Positions 1-7,059 of a DNA stretch of 9,830 nucleotides are shown here, piece by piece. Both the position numbers and the translations under genes were made by a program. Where the stretch lies: positions 1 through 9,830 of the forward strand of contig CABRZL010000076.1 of the NCBI GenBank assembly GCA_902475435.1, given 5' to 3'. A model generated the notes under the pieces. That model had not been told where the DNA came from and did no database searches. It saw nothing but the letters and a program-made list of their open reading frames with translations. How positions within the stretch are numbered: the first letter of the stretch is position 1; every line of letters starts with the position of its first letter. The DNA is from an uncultured Eubacteriales bacterium. Lineage in GTDB: Bacteria; Bacillota; Clostridia; Oscillospirales; Oscillospiraceae.

Positions 1-1
1 C

Positions 2-442
2 ATGAGCGATCAACAGGACAACGTAGTTTTTGATATTCAAAAAGACCCTTATAACTATGTGATGCGTGTTGTTTTTTGTCGATGGAAACCCTTTATCCTC
101 CAAGCTATGGACACCGACGAAGTAACTAATTTTTCCCGATTCTGTAAGCAACTCCCTATTACGCAGAAGGTCTTAACACAAAACCTCAAGGCATTGGAGC
201 AAGACGGCATTGTCGTTCGTTCCGTCATCCCTGACACGCCGCCTAGAACAGAATATCGGTTAACGCCGCGCGGTAAATCTCTTATTCCTTTGTTAAACGC
301 GGTATATGACTGGGGCTGGCATGTAATGAAAGAAGAAAATCTCCCCATTGACGCCTTAGGAGAGATGTGGCATGGATATCGGGAAAAAGAGGATAATTTG
401 ATGTATCACCCCTTTCAACAAAAGGACAGGAAGTTACCTTGA
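2..442 (+). CDS. HxlR-family winged-helix transcriptional regulator
   Basis: This is a small DNA-binding regulator, 146 residues as read, of the HxlR (MarR-like winged helix) family, whose members act as dimers in the cytoplasm and often control oxidoreductase genes in response to quinones, aldehydes or other electrophiles. The family signature is visible: a Trp-Lys-Pro segment at residues 28-30, the recognition region around 52-70 (ITQKVLTQNLKALEQDGIV), the wing ending in EYRLTPRGKSL at 84-94, and a final helix with the WGW motif at 104-106. Two cysteines, C26 next to the WKP motif and C48, could be redox sensors, but this is speculation. The ATG is at the second base of the window, so its ribosome site is out of view and a start further upstream cannot be excluded. 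It lies 94 bases upstream of the reductase gene on the same strand, which makes that gene its likely target. Confidence 0.88.
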   Translation: MSDQQDNVVFDIQKDPYNYVMRVVFCRWKPFILQAMDTDEVTNFSRFCKQLPITQKVLTQNLKALEQDGIVVRSVIPDTPPRTEYRLTPRGKSLIPLLNAVYDWGWHVMKEENLPIDALGEMWHGYREKEDNLMYHPFQQKDRKLP

Positions 443-460
443 GGTAACTTCCTTACTTTT
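428..460 (+). terminator. Rho-independent terminator with HxlR stop codon in the loop
   Basis: An 11-bp perfect stem (428-438 with 443-453, AGGAAGTTACC against GGTAACTTCCT) has a four-base loop TTGA and is followed by TACTTTT. The HxlR stop codon TGA (440-442) lies in the loop, so the hairpin starts inside the coding region. It should largely insulate the reductase from HxlR transcription. Confidence 0.8.
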
Positions 461-470
461 ATGTGCCTTC

Positions 471-499
471 TTCACAAAAAAATAAAATTATGGTACGCT
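471..499 (+). promoter_or_regulatory. Predicted sigma-A promoter of the ene-reductase gene
   Basis: TTCACA (471-476, 5 of 6 bases of the -35 consensus) is 17 bases from TACGCT (494-499). The weak -10 is preceded by TGG, giving an extended -10 (TGn) context. Transcription would start near 506. The gene has a ribosome site AAAGGA at 521-526, ten bases before its ATG at 537. Confidence 0.5.
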
Positions 500-509
500 G
501 AAACCATAA
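488..509. promoter_or_regulatory. Candidate operator: inverted repeat over the reductase -10
   Basis: TTATGGT (488-494) and ACCATAA (503-509) form a perfect 7-bp inverted repeat with an 8-base spacer. It covers the predicted -10 box and start site of the reductase gene, an ideal place for a repressor. The upstream HxlR gene is the natural candidate to bind it. Function is inferred from position only. Confidence 0.4.
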
Positions 510-536
510 AATCAAAAAAGAAAGGATGATATTTGA

Positions 537-2513
537 ATGGCCTGCACCAAATATCCGCATATGTTCCAGCCCATGACGATCAAAGGTGTAACATTTAAGA
601 ATCGCGTATTCGCCTCCCCCATTACCACCAATCGTATTGTCGATCACGGTTACCCAACCCCCGAGGGAATTGACGTCTATGAAACAAAAGCTCGCGGCGG
701 GTTTGCTGAAGTAACGATTACAGAGTCGTTCATCGATCACGAATATTCCTGGCGCCACGAGCACGGCCTGAATGTCTGGGAGAATCCCATGACAACCTTC
801 CATATGGAATCCATTATGACGCTTACAGAAGCAATCAAAGCACATGGGGCAGTTGCTTCAATTCAGCTCAATCATGTTGGTGCCATGAATCATCCAGACA
901 CCATTCCCGGCCACAAAAACCCCATCGGTCCCTCTGCTTTCGTGCGAGACGACGGCGTGCAAGTAGAAGAAATGACCGTCGAAATGATGGAAAAAACCGC
1001 CGCCCAGTGGGCTGAAGCCGCCTGGAACTGTAAGGCTTTGGGGTTCCAAATGGTAAATCTGCACGGCGGTCACGGCTGGCTGCTCAATCAGTTTATCTCT
1101 CCGCGTTTCAATCACCGTACGGATGAATATGGCGGTTCCATGGAAAATCGCGCTCGGTTTCCAATCATGGTCTGTAAGAAGATTAAGGAAATCTGCGGCG
1201 ATGACTTTTTAATCGAATATCGTATGTCCGGTTCTGAACGCATTGAAGGCGGCATGACACTGGACGACGGCATCGAATTTGCTGAAATTATTCAGGACTA
1301 CGTGGATCTGATTCATGTGACTTCCGGCGTTTATACAGATCATGTCAATACGAAAGCATTTTCCTCCATGTTTGACAAGCATGGATGCAATCTGGATTTA
1401 GCTGAAGCAATCAAGAAACATGTCCATGTCCCAGTCGTCGCTGTCGGCGGTTTCAATGCGCCGGAGCAGATCGAGGAGGCTCTGGCCAAAGAACAATGTG
1501 ATTTTGTGGCCTTAGGACGTCAGCAATTCGCTGATCCTGAATTTGTAAATAAAACCTTAATGGGTCACGAAGATCAAATCGCCCCATGTCTCCGCTGCAG
1601 CTGCTTTAACCCATTGGCTTCCAATCCGGAAGAACGTCCCATTCCCGAGCTTTGGCATTGCGCCGTCAATCCTTGGGGCCAGCGTGAGCTTCGTTGGAGA
1701 AATGCGCCGAAGCCGAAAGGAAAACGAAAGGTACTGGTAATCGGCGGCGGTGTATCCGGAATGTATGCTGCTTTAACCGCTGCAGAACGCGGCCACGATG
1801 TAACTTTGGTGGAAAAAGAGCAAAAGTTAGGCGGTCTTTTATGGTTCACGGAGGTGGACACTGACAAGGAATCTCTGCTACGTTTCCGGGACAGCTTAAT
1901 CGCCCGTTGCAAATACAATGGCGTCAAGATCATGCTGAACACCGAGGCCACCCGCGAAATGATAGAATCTTTTGCGCCTGACGCTGTGATCTGTGCTGTA
2001 GGCTCTCATCCATTCGTACCTCCGATTCCCGGCGTAGAAAACGCCAAACATGCTGTGGAGGCTTACAAAAACATTGACGCGCTAAAAGGCAAGAAAGTAG
2101 TCATTATCGGCGGCGGTGCCATTGGCTGTGAGTCCGGCTACTTCTTTGCCTCTGAATGTGGCGCTAAGGTGCAAATACTGGAAATGAGAGACGCCATGTG
2201 CAAGGACTCCTATCCTTCCCAAAGAGCAGCTCTGTTGCCACGTATGGATAAGGCCGGCATGATCCTTGACTGTTCCGTTACCACCAAAGAAATTACGCCC
2301 AACGGTGTAAAATTTTTGGACAAGGACGGAAACGAACAGTTTGCAGAGGCCGATTACGTGTATTATTGCTGCGGCAACCGTTCTAACGACGATATTGTTA
2401 AGAGTTTGGAGGGCGTTTGCCCCTGGTTTGTAGTGACCGGCGACGCTGTCCGTGCCAGAACCGTAAAACAAGCAACTTACGAAGGTTTCTGCGCGGCCAT
2501 GGACATACTCTAA
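537..2513 (+). CDS. OYE-type FMN/FAD/4Fe-4S ene-reductase (2,4-dienoyl-CoA / 2-enoate reductase class)
   Basis: This 658-residue cytoplasmic flavoenzyme belongs to the class that includes FadH, clostridial 2-enoate reductase and BaiCD, which reduce activated C=C bonds with electrons from NAD(P)H passed through FAD and a 4Fe-4S cluster to FMN. Residues 1-380 are the OYE TIM barrel, with the core motif at 176-208 (HGGHGWLLNQFISPR, then RTDEYGGSMENRARF) and the FMN phosphate region near 303-328. The cluster cysteines are C351, C354, C356 and C375. Residues 398-426 carry the first dinucleotide motif (GGGVSG ending in E426) and 521-549 the second (GGGAIG). The C-terminal TGDAVRA at 634-640 is the usual FAD-contacting end. 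Length matches the three-cofactor enzymes. Two points differ from E. coli FadH: Trp181 stands where FadH has active-site Tyr166, and the third cysteine is one residue after the second rather than three. The substrate is unknown; enoates, dienoyl-CoAs, steroid enones or phenolic acids are all possible. Confidence 0.9.
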   Translation: MACTKYPHMFQPMTIKGVTFKNRVFASPITTNRIVDHGYPTPEGIDVYETKARGGFAEVTITESFIDHEYSWRHEHGLNVWENPMTTFHMESIMTLTEAIKAHGAVASIQLNHVGAMNHPDTIPGHKNPIGPSAFVRDDGVQVEEMTVEMMEKTAAQWAEAAWNCKALGFQMVNLHGGHGWLLNQFISPRFNHRTDEYGGSMENRARFPIMVCKKIKEICGDDFLIEYRMSGSERIEGGMTLDDGIEFAEIIQDYVDLIHVTSGVYTDHVNTKAFSSMFDKHGCNLDLAEAIKKHVHVPVVAVGGFNAPEQIEEALAKEQCDFVALGRQQFADPEFVNKTLMGHEDQIAPCLRCSCFNPLASNPEERPIPELWHCAVNPWGQRELRWRNAPKPKGKRKVLVIGGGVSGMYAALTAAERGHDVTLVEKEQKLGGLLWFTEVDTDKESLLRFRDSLIARCKYNGVKIMLNTEATREMIESFAPDAVICAVGSHPFVPPIPGVENAKHAVEAYKNIDALKGKKVVIIGGGAIGCESGYFFASECGAKVQILEMRDAMCKDSYPSQRAALLPRMDKAGMILDCSVTTKEITPNGVKFLDKDGNEQFAEADYVYYCCGNRSNDDIVKSLEGVCPWFVVTGDAVRARTVKQATYEGFCAAMDIL

Positions 2514-2526
2514 TTCCCGTTCTAAA

Positions 2527-2555
2527 AAGCGGCATAGCCGATGGCTATGCCGCTT
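2527..2555. terminator. Shared hairpin terminator between convergent reductase and esterase genes
   Basis: A 13-bp perfect stem (AAGCGGCATAGCC at 2527-2539, GGCTATGCCGCTT at 2543-2555) has a three-base loop. Read on the minus strand it is followed by TTTTTAGAAC, a good terminator for the esterase gene. On the plus strand the tail is poor in T, so termination of the reductase transcript there may be less efficient. Confidence 0.75.
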
Positions 2556-2620
2556 CACTGATATCCTATTTTCAAAAAATCTCAACAGATTCATTTGATT
2601 GCATATTCTGAGGAACCCTA

Positions 2621-4594
2621 CTATTCTTTGTCTAATCCACAACAGTCACGAATCCAAGTGATGAAATTAGATGTAGCATCCCCTGTGCGCTCTGCCATAG
2701 TATGTCCCTGTCCCCAGACCATTTCGAAATCCACATCGGACACGTCCGTACTAGATTTTAACGCAAGTGCTAAATTCATCTCTACAGTTAGTGCCGTATC
2801 TCCCTGGGTAATTCCCGTGCGAATTCGCCAATGCTCTGCTACATTGGAGCTGTTTGCCCCTTCGTAATAGTCCAGTAAATAATACATGGGGTTATACATA
2901 TTCTGCCGGGTAATTGAATCATTCCCCAATGCATCCACGCTGAATTGATACTCCTGATAGTCTGTCACATATTGCGGATCCCAGTCGCCATAAGCTGCAT
3001 ATTTTTCCTGATTTTCTTCTAACAACGCCGCCATCACAGCATCAAAATGAAGCGCATCATGCTCGTCATCGCCAAAAACGTAATTTTCCGCCTGTCCCCT
3101 TGCCAGGTCATCAAATGCACCCACACTTTTTGATGCATTTTTTACATATAATGCAAAATCAGCTATACTCGTTATCTGCGCAGTATTGGTTCCCGCATCA
3201 TAAGTTACCCATTGGGCCTCCTGATTGAGCGATGCAATATAATCTTCTGGCGTCTCATAGGTGACGGCCTCACTGGATTCGTTCCCCATTGGGCCGGGCA
3301 TTCCGCCTTCCGGAGGATCTCCCTGGGGACCTCCTCCGCCAAAACCGCCATCTGCCATAAAGCTTCCACCAGAGGTATACGGGAAATCTGTATCCGAAAG
3401 AAACTGATTGAGAGAACGCTCAATTTCACTGAGCATATAGTCGTAATAGCTTCCCGCAGCGTAAATATTGTCCGAGGTTTCCATCAGTGTTAAAGGATCC
3501 CCGTTTTCGTCCTTTAATCCCAATTCATTGATGTAGATTCCATATGCTGACGCCAAATCCTTAGAAAATGCCGAGGTCCATGTATCCGCAGCTCGCATAC
3601 CGCTGTCCATATATTGCCCCATATTCCACTCATACGCTTCGTCTGCATAATCTAAAGAGGTAATGGGACACCAGCACATGGCACCGCAAATAGCATCACT
3701 GATATAGTTGCCGTCCGCATCATACATGGCCGCCCCAATTGACGCCAAATAGTCAAAGTAAAGTGTACTGTCTCCGCTTGCACCCAACACTGCACTCTGC
3801 GCACCACCTCCGCTGTGTCCGAACGCAAATATCCGCTCTGCGCTACCAGGAATCAGACTTTCGTTCAATCGCAAATAACGCACCGCCGCTTTCAAATCTA
3901 CAACACCCCAAGGAGCACCTCCGCTATAAGCCAGTGATCCATCCTCGTTGTATCCGTTATTTCGGCCCCGGCACCCTGCATAAACATAAATAAATCCTGC
4001 ATCCAAATAATCGCCAATTCCATTATAATAATAGCCGGTCGGCGCAGCCTGGGCCGAATATCCGGCCGTATTAACCGGCATAACAATCGGAGCCTCCTCC
4101 ACAGTATAGCCACCTATGTTTACAGAATAATTATAGGTACACGTATATGTGCCATCGCCATTGTCGCTACCTTCCATATAGTCGCCAGGAACATAAATTC
4201 CCATCGTTTCATAATCCAGCGTCTCCGGCGATCCGCAGTATGCCACTCCATACTGATAGTAAACATTGTTATCCGCATCATACTGCCATGCAGTATGATC
4301 AAACGTCAACGCTTCAAAGTCAACCGAGTAGTTGGCAACGGCATCCTGAAGCTGCTCTTGGACTTCTTGTTCCTCCGCTATATCGGATGCCGTCTCATCC
4401 GTTTTCGGCGCGCTGTCTTCCAGTGCAGATTCCACTGTCTCTTTTGCCTCTGTTATATCGCTTACGCTCGCAACTTCCGCAGGCACGGATTCGCTTGCAT
4501 TTTGTTCAATCTCATGTTGTTCCTGCACACCGCATCCCGACATGCCAAAGAAGACAGCCAAAAGTAATGCCAAAAATCGTTTTTGTATTTTCAC
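2621..4594 (-). CDS. Tannase-like (subtype B) alpha/beta-hydrolase lipoprotein
   Basis: This 657-residue exported esterase resembles bacterial subtype B tannases, which cleave gallate and other phenolic esters. A short lipoprotein signal ends in MSGC with the lipidated Cys at 21, so the mature enzyme should be anchored on the outside of the membrane. Residues 25-88 form an acidic, Glu/Ser/Ala-rich linker. The catalytic domain starts near 90 and contains the oxyanion region GCRGRNNGY (207-215), GVVDLKAAVRYLR (230-242) and the nucleophile elbow GHSGGG with Ser261. The likely acid and base are Asp599 and His631. Between them lies a large lid (about 310-560) with a Gly/Pro-rich stretch at 409-437. 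At 657 residues it is longer than the roughly 470 of the Lactiplantibacillus plantarum tannase, because of the linker and lid. The start is GTG, with GGAGGG at 4601-4606 six bases upstream. Tannase, feruloyl esterase or another carboxylesterase activity cannot be told apart by eye. Confidence 0.8.
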   Translation of the reverse strand: MKIQKRFLALLLAVFFGMSGCGVQEQHEIEQNASESVPAEVASVSDITEAKETVESALEDSAPKTDETASDIAEEQEVQEQLQDAVANYSVDFEALTFDHTAWQYDADNNVYYQYGVAYCGSPETLDYETMGIYVPGDYMEGSDNGDGTYTCTYNYSVNIGGYTVEEAPIVMPVNTAGYSAQAAPTGYYYNGIGDYLDAGFIYVYAGCRGRNNGYNEDGSLAYSGGAPWGVVDLKAAVRYLRLNESLIPGSAERIFAFGHSGGGAQSAVLGASGDSTLYFDYLASIGAAMYDADGNYISDAICGAMCWCPITSLDYADEAYEWNMGQYMDSGMRAADTWTSAFSKDLASAYGIYINELGLKDENGDPLTLMETSDNIYAAGSYYDYMLSEIERSLNQFLSDTDFPYTSGGSFMADGGFGGGGPQGDPPEGGMPGPMGNESSEAVTYETPEDYIASLNQEAQWVTYDAGTNTAQITSIADFALYVKNASKSVGAFDDLARGQAENYVFGDDEHDALHFDAVMAALLEENQEKYAAYGDWDPQYVTDYQEYQFSVDALGNDSITRQNMYNPMYYLLDYYEGANSSNVAEHWRIRTGITQGDTALTVEMNLALALKSSTDVSDVDFEMVWGQGHTMAERTGDATSNFITWIRDCCGLDKE

Positions 4595-4622
4595 AGGATT
4601 CCCTCCATTTCTAGTTTATTAC

Positions 4623-4651
4623 ATTATATCAGACATGCAGATCTCTACCAA
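4623..4651 (-). promoter_or_regulatory. Predicted sigma-A promoter of the esterase lipoprotein gene
   Basis: On the minus strand TTGGTA (4651-4646) is 17 bases from a perfect TATAAT (4628-4623), which is also preceded by TGA, giving an extended -10. Transcription would start near 4616, about 20 bases upstream of the GTG start, so the leader is short. Confidence 0.6.
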
Positions 4652-4671
4652 TTCCGTTTTTCCTAGAACTT

Positions 4672-4686
4672 ATTCCCGCGTGGAAT
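4672..4686. promoter_or_regulatory. Small dyad upstream of the esterase promoter
   Basis: ATTCC (4672-4676) and GGAAT (4682-4686) flank CGCGT, giving a 15-bp inverted repeat about 20 bases upstream of the predicted -35. That position suits an activator site, but the dyad is short and could be chance. Confidence 0.25.
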
Positions 4687-4707
4687 GAGACTAAAACTGC
4701 CAAAAGC

Positions 4708-4754
4708 AAACAGCGAATCATTCTCCACTCTTACGGAGAAATGATCCGCTGTTT
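4708..4754 (-). terminator. Terminator hairpin downstream of the P-type ATPase gene
   Basis: A long imperfect stem pairs AAACAGCG (4708-4715) with CGCTGTTT (4747-4754), and ATCATT..CTCC (4717-4726) with GGAGAAATGAT (4735-4745), with one mismatch and one bulged base, around an 8-base loop. The minus-strand tail is GCTTTTGGCAGTTTT. On the plus strand the stem runs into TTTTTGTTT, so it may work in both directions. It separates the ATPase transcript from the esterase promoter. Confidence 0.6.
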
Positions 4755-4810
4755 TTGTTTATCTGCATCTAGAAAAGGGATGCGCTGAATACAGGATACT
4801 TTCTTTAATT

Positions 4811-6697
4811 TTAAAGATAATGCACCCGGAGCGCACGAATCGCATTGATCACTGCAATCACCATAACACCGACATCTGCAAAAATTGCCGTCCACATATT
4901 TGCAATTCCAAACGCTCCCAATGCCAAACAAACAAGTTTCACACCCAATGCAAACACTATATTTTGATAAACAATGGCAATGCACTTTCTGGAAATTTTA
5001 ATGGCTTTTGCAATTTTAAGCGGATCGTCGTCCATCAAAACCACATCTGCTGCTTCTATGGCTGCATCTGACCCCATAGCCCCCATTGCAATACCAATAT
5101 CTGCACGAGAAAGCACCGGAGCATCATTGATTCCATCTCCCACAAAAGCCAATTTTGCATTCTTTCTCTTTTCGTGCAGCAGCCTTTCCACTTCGGAAAC
5201 TTTGTCGCCAGGAAGCAATTCGCTATGCACTTCATCTACACCGAGATTTGCCGCCACATGTTCCGCAACTTTATTCAGGTCCCCGGTTAACATAACCGTT
5301 TTCTCCACCCCAGCTGCTCTCAACGCGGCAATCGCCTCTTTGGCATGCGGTTTTTCCACATCGGAAATCACAATATGTCCTGCATATGCTCCCTCTATCG
5401 CCAAATGAATGATCGTTCCTACACTATGACAATCCTTGTAGGAAATCCCCAGCTTCCGCATAAGCTTACTATTGCCTACGGCCACTGTGATCCCGTCCAC
5501 CTTGGCAATCACACCGCTTCCGCTTATTTCCTGTATTTCCGTTACCCTATTGCGATCAATTTCTTTTTTATATGCACGCTGCAGGCTCTTGCTGATCGGA
5601 TGGGAAGAAGCGCATTCGGCCAGCGCTGCATATTCCAACAATTTCTGTTCTTCCATGGCATTATGATGTATGCCATTCACTTCAAATACGCCCTGTGTCA
5701 GCGTCCCTGTTTTATCGAAAACAACTATTTTCGTTTGGGATAGCGCTTCCAAATAATTGGAGCCCTTAATCAAAATTCCCTCTTTGCTGGCGCCGCCAAG
5801 CCCCGCGAAAAAGCTAAGCGGAATACTGATCACTAACGCGCAGGGGCAACTAATCACCAAAAAAGTCAATGCGCGATAAATCCAAATACTCCATTCTCCG
5901 CCCAGTCCCAAAAACAGGATACGAATCAGCGGCGGCAGCACTGCAAGCGCTACTGCTCCATAACAGACAGCCGGCGTATATACCCGCGCAAAACGTGAAA
6001 TAAAATTCTCAGAACGCGATTTTCTGGAACTGGAGTTCTCCACCAATTCCAAAATCTTAGAGACTGTTGATTCGCAGAACATTTTTGTTGTGCGTACTTT
6101 CAGCACACCAGTCATATTGATACACCCACTGATGATTTCATCTCCGGCTTCCGCATCCCGCGGCATGCTTTCCCCGGTCAGGGCGCTTGTGTTGAGGGTC
6201 GAGGATCCTTCCAAGACGATACCATCCAGCGGAACCCGTTCCCCGGGCTGGATTACAATCACACTGCCCACTTCAACTTCTTCAGGATCCACCTGTTCCA
6301 GTTTTCCATCTCGCTCTATATTCGCATAGTCCGGGCGAATATCCATAAGGGCTGTGATATTCCGCCGGCTTTTTCCCACAGCGTAACTTTGGAACAATTC
6401 CCCAATTTGATAAAACAGCATGACAGCAACCGCTTCGTTATAGTCCCCGCTGCCTTCATAAGTAGCCAAAACGATAGCACCTAAAGTGGCTACAGTCATC
6501 AGAAAATTTTCATCAAAGACCTTTCGATTTAGGATCCCCCTCCACGCTTTTCGTAAAATATCATATCCAATAATCAGATAGCACACTAAATATAAGCCAA
6601 TATTAAGTATTCCGGGAATCGGCGCTAGATTCAACACAATCAGCAAGACCGATGCGAGGATGATACGGATCAGCATTTTTTTCTGTTTTTTATTCAT
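4811..6697 (-). CDS. cadA: CPC-type P1B ATPase, Zn/Cd/Pb exporter, lacking its own HMA domain
   Basis: This 628-residue membrane pump uses ATP to export soft divalent metals, most likely Zn, Cd or Pb. The P-type core is complete: TGES actuator loop (174-177), membrane CPC metal motif (284-286), phosphorylated Asp328 in DKTGT, the HP dipeptide (366-367) of the nucleotide domain, MLTGD (469-473) and GDGIND (520-525). Late membrane residues typical of the Zn/Cd/Pb group are present, with Lys587 in the GVKLV segment and Asp608 in FADVG. Eight membrane helices are expected: two pairs before the actuator, one pair around CPC and one pair at the C-terminus. Unlike most CadA/ZntA proteins it starts directly at helix 1, with no N-terminal metal-binding domain; the free HMA protein 56 bases upstream may supply that role. 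The ATG has GGAG at 6706-6709, eight bases upstream. The exact metal is inferred. Copper is less likely, given Lys587, Asp608 and the ArsR partner. Confidence 0.92.
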   Translation of the reverse strand: MNKKQKKMLIRIILASVLLIVLNLAPIPGILNIGLYLVCYLIIGYDILRKAWRGILNRKVFDENFLMTVATLGAIVLATYEGSGDYNEAVAVMLFYQIGELFQSYAVGKSRRNITALMDIRPDYANIERDGKLEQVDPEEVEVGSVIVIQPGERVPLDGIVLEGSSTLNTSALTGESMPRDAEAGDEIISGCINMTGVLKVRTTKMFCESTVSKILELVENSSSRKSRSENFISRFARVYTPAVCYGAVALAVLPPLIRILFLGLGGEWSIWIYRALTFLVISCPCALVISIPLSFFAGLGGASKEGILIKGSNYLEALSQTKIVVFDKTGTLTQGVFEVNGIHHNAMEEQKLLEYAALAECASSHPISKSLQRAYKKEIDRNRVTEIQEISGSGVIAKVDGITVAVGNSKLMRKLGISYKDCHSVGTIIHLAIEGAYAGHIVISDVEKPHAKEAIAALRAAGVEKTVMLTGDLNKVAEHVAANLGVDEVHSELLPGDKVSEVERLLHEKRKNAKLAFVGDGINDAPVLSRADIGIAMGAMGSDAAIEAADVVLMDDDPLKIAKAIKISRKCIAIVYQNIVFALGVKLVCLALGAFGIANMWTAIFADVGVMVIAVINAIRALRVHYL

Positions 6698-6753
6698 CTA
6701 ACCCGCTCCAATCTTGTTATATATATTTTACAACTGTCGAACATCAAACTTTT

Positions 6754-6972
6754 TCACAAGTAGATCTCACACTCATCCTCCACTTTTTTGCAGTTCTTGA
6801 GAACCGTTTTCATCACTGTCTTCGGATCTTTTCCCGCTTCAAATTCCACAATCATCTTTTGCATCATAAAATTAACAACGGCATCTTGAACTCCTTCGGT
6901 TTTCTTTGCTGCCGTCTCCATCAAGTTGGCGCAGTTTGCACAATCGACTTCAATTTTATATGTTTTCTTCAT
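6754..6972 (-). CDS. Stand-alone heavy-metal-associated (HMA) domain protein
   Basis: This 72-residue soluble protein has the ferredoxin-like HMA fold seen in metallochaperones and in the N-termini of P1B ATPases. The metal loop is D10-C11-A-N-C14, a CxxC preceded by Asp as in Zn/Cd-type domains such as that of ZntA. Two further cysteines, C61 and C68, near the C-terminus could add ligands. The ribosome site AAAAGGGG (6981-6988) is eight bases before the ATG. It is the first gene of the minus-strand unit with the P-type ATPase, and it probably delivers metal to the pump or serves as its detached regulatory domain. Confidence 0.85.
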   Translation of the reverse strand: MKKTYKIEVDCANCANLMETAAKKTEGVQDAVVNFMMQKMIVEFEAGKDPKTVMKTVLKNCKKVEDECEIYL

Positions 6973-7014
6973 AGAAAAAACCCCTTTTCACTCTTAAATT
7001 CAACGCTTAAGCAC

Positions 7015-7043
7015 TTGTTTAATTGTTATGGATATAGTATAAT
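7015..7043 (+). promoter_or_regulatory. Predicted promoter of the arsR-type regulator gene
   Basis: TTGTTT (7015-7020) is separated by 17 bases from a perfect TATAAT (7038-7043). The -10 overlaps the -10 of the opposite promoter by four bases, so the two face each other over the same DNA. Transcription would start near 7050, leaving a leader of about 90 bases. Confidence 0.6.
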
Positions 7044-7059
7044 TATCCTAATCAATAAA
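7019..7059. promoter_or_regulatory. Candidate ArsR/SmtB operator: long imperfect dyad over both promoters
   Basis: A dyad centred on base 7039 pairs GGATA (7030-7034) with TATCC (7044-7048), ATTG (7022-7025) with CAAT (7053-7056), TT (7019-7020) with AA (7058-7059), and T7027 with A7051. It covers the -10 boxes and spacers of both divergent promoters. Occupancy by the ArsR protein would silence both directions, the usual arrangement for this repressor family. The binding itself is inferred. Confidence 0.5.

Noticed and set aside
2082..2642. Minus-strand open frame of 186 codons opposite the reductase C-terminus
   Set aside because: It is antisense to conserved FAD-binding sequence, has no family features, and would run through the terminator hairpin at 2527-2555.
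4147..4614. Plus-strand open frame of 155 codons opposite the esterase
   Set aside because: It lacks a ribosome site and any recognisable domain, its composition is that of an antisense shadow, and the minus-strand gene has a full lipoprotein signal and catalytic motifs.
7005..7012. GCTTAAGC palindrome upstream of the HMA gene
   Set aside because: It is eight bases long with non-symmetric flanks and lies outside both promoters; too short to call an operator.
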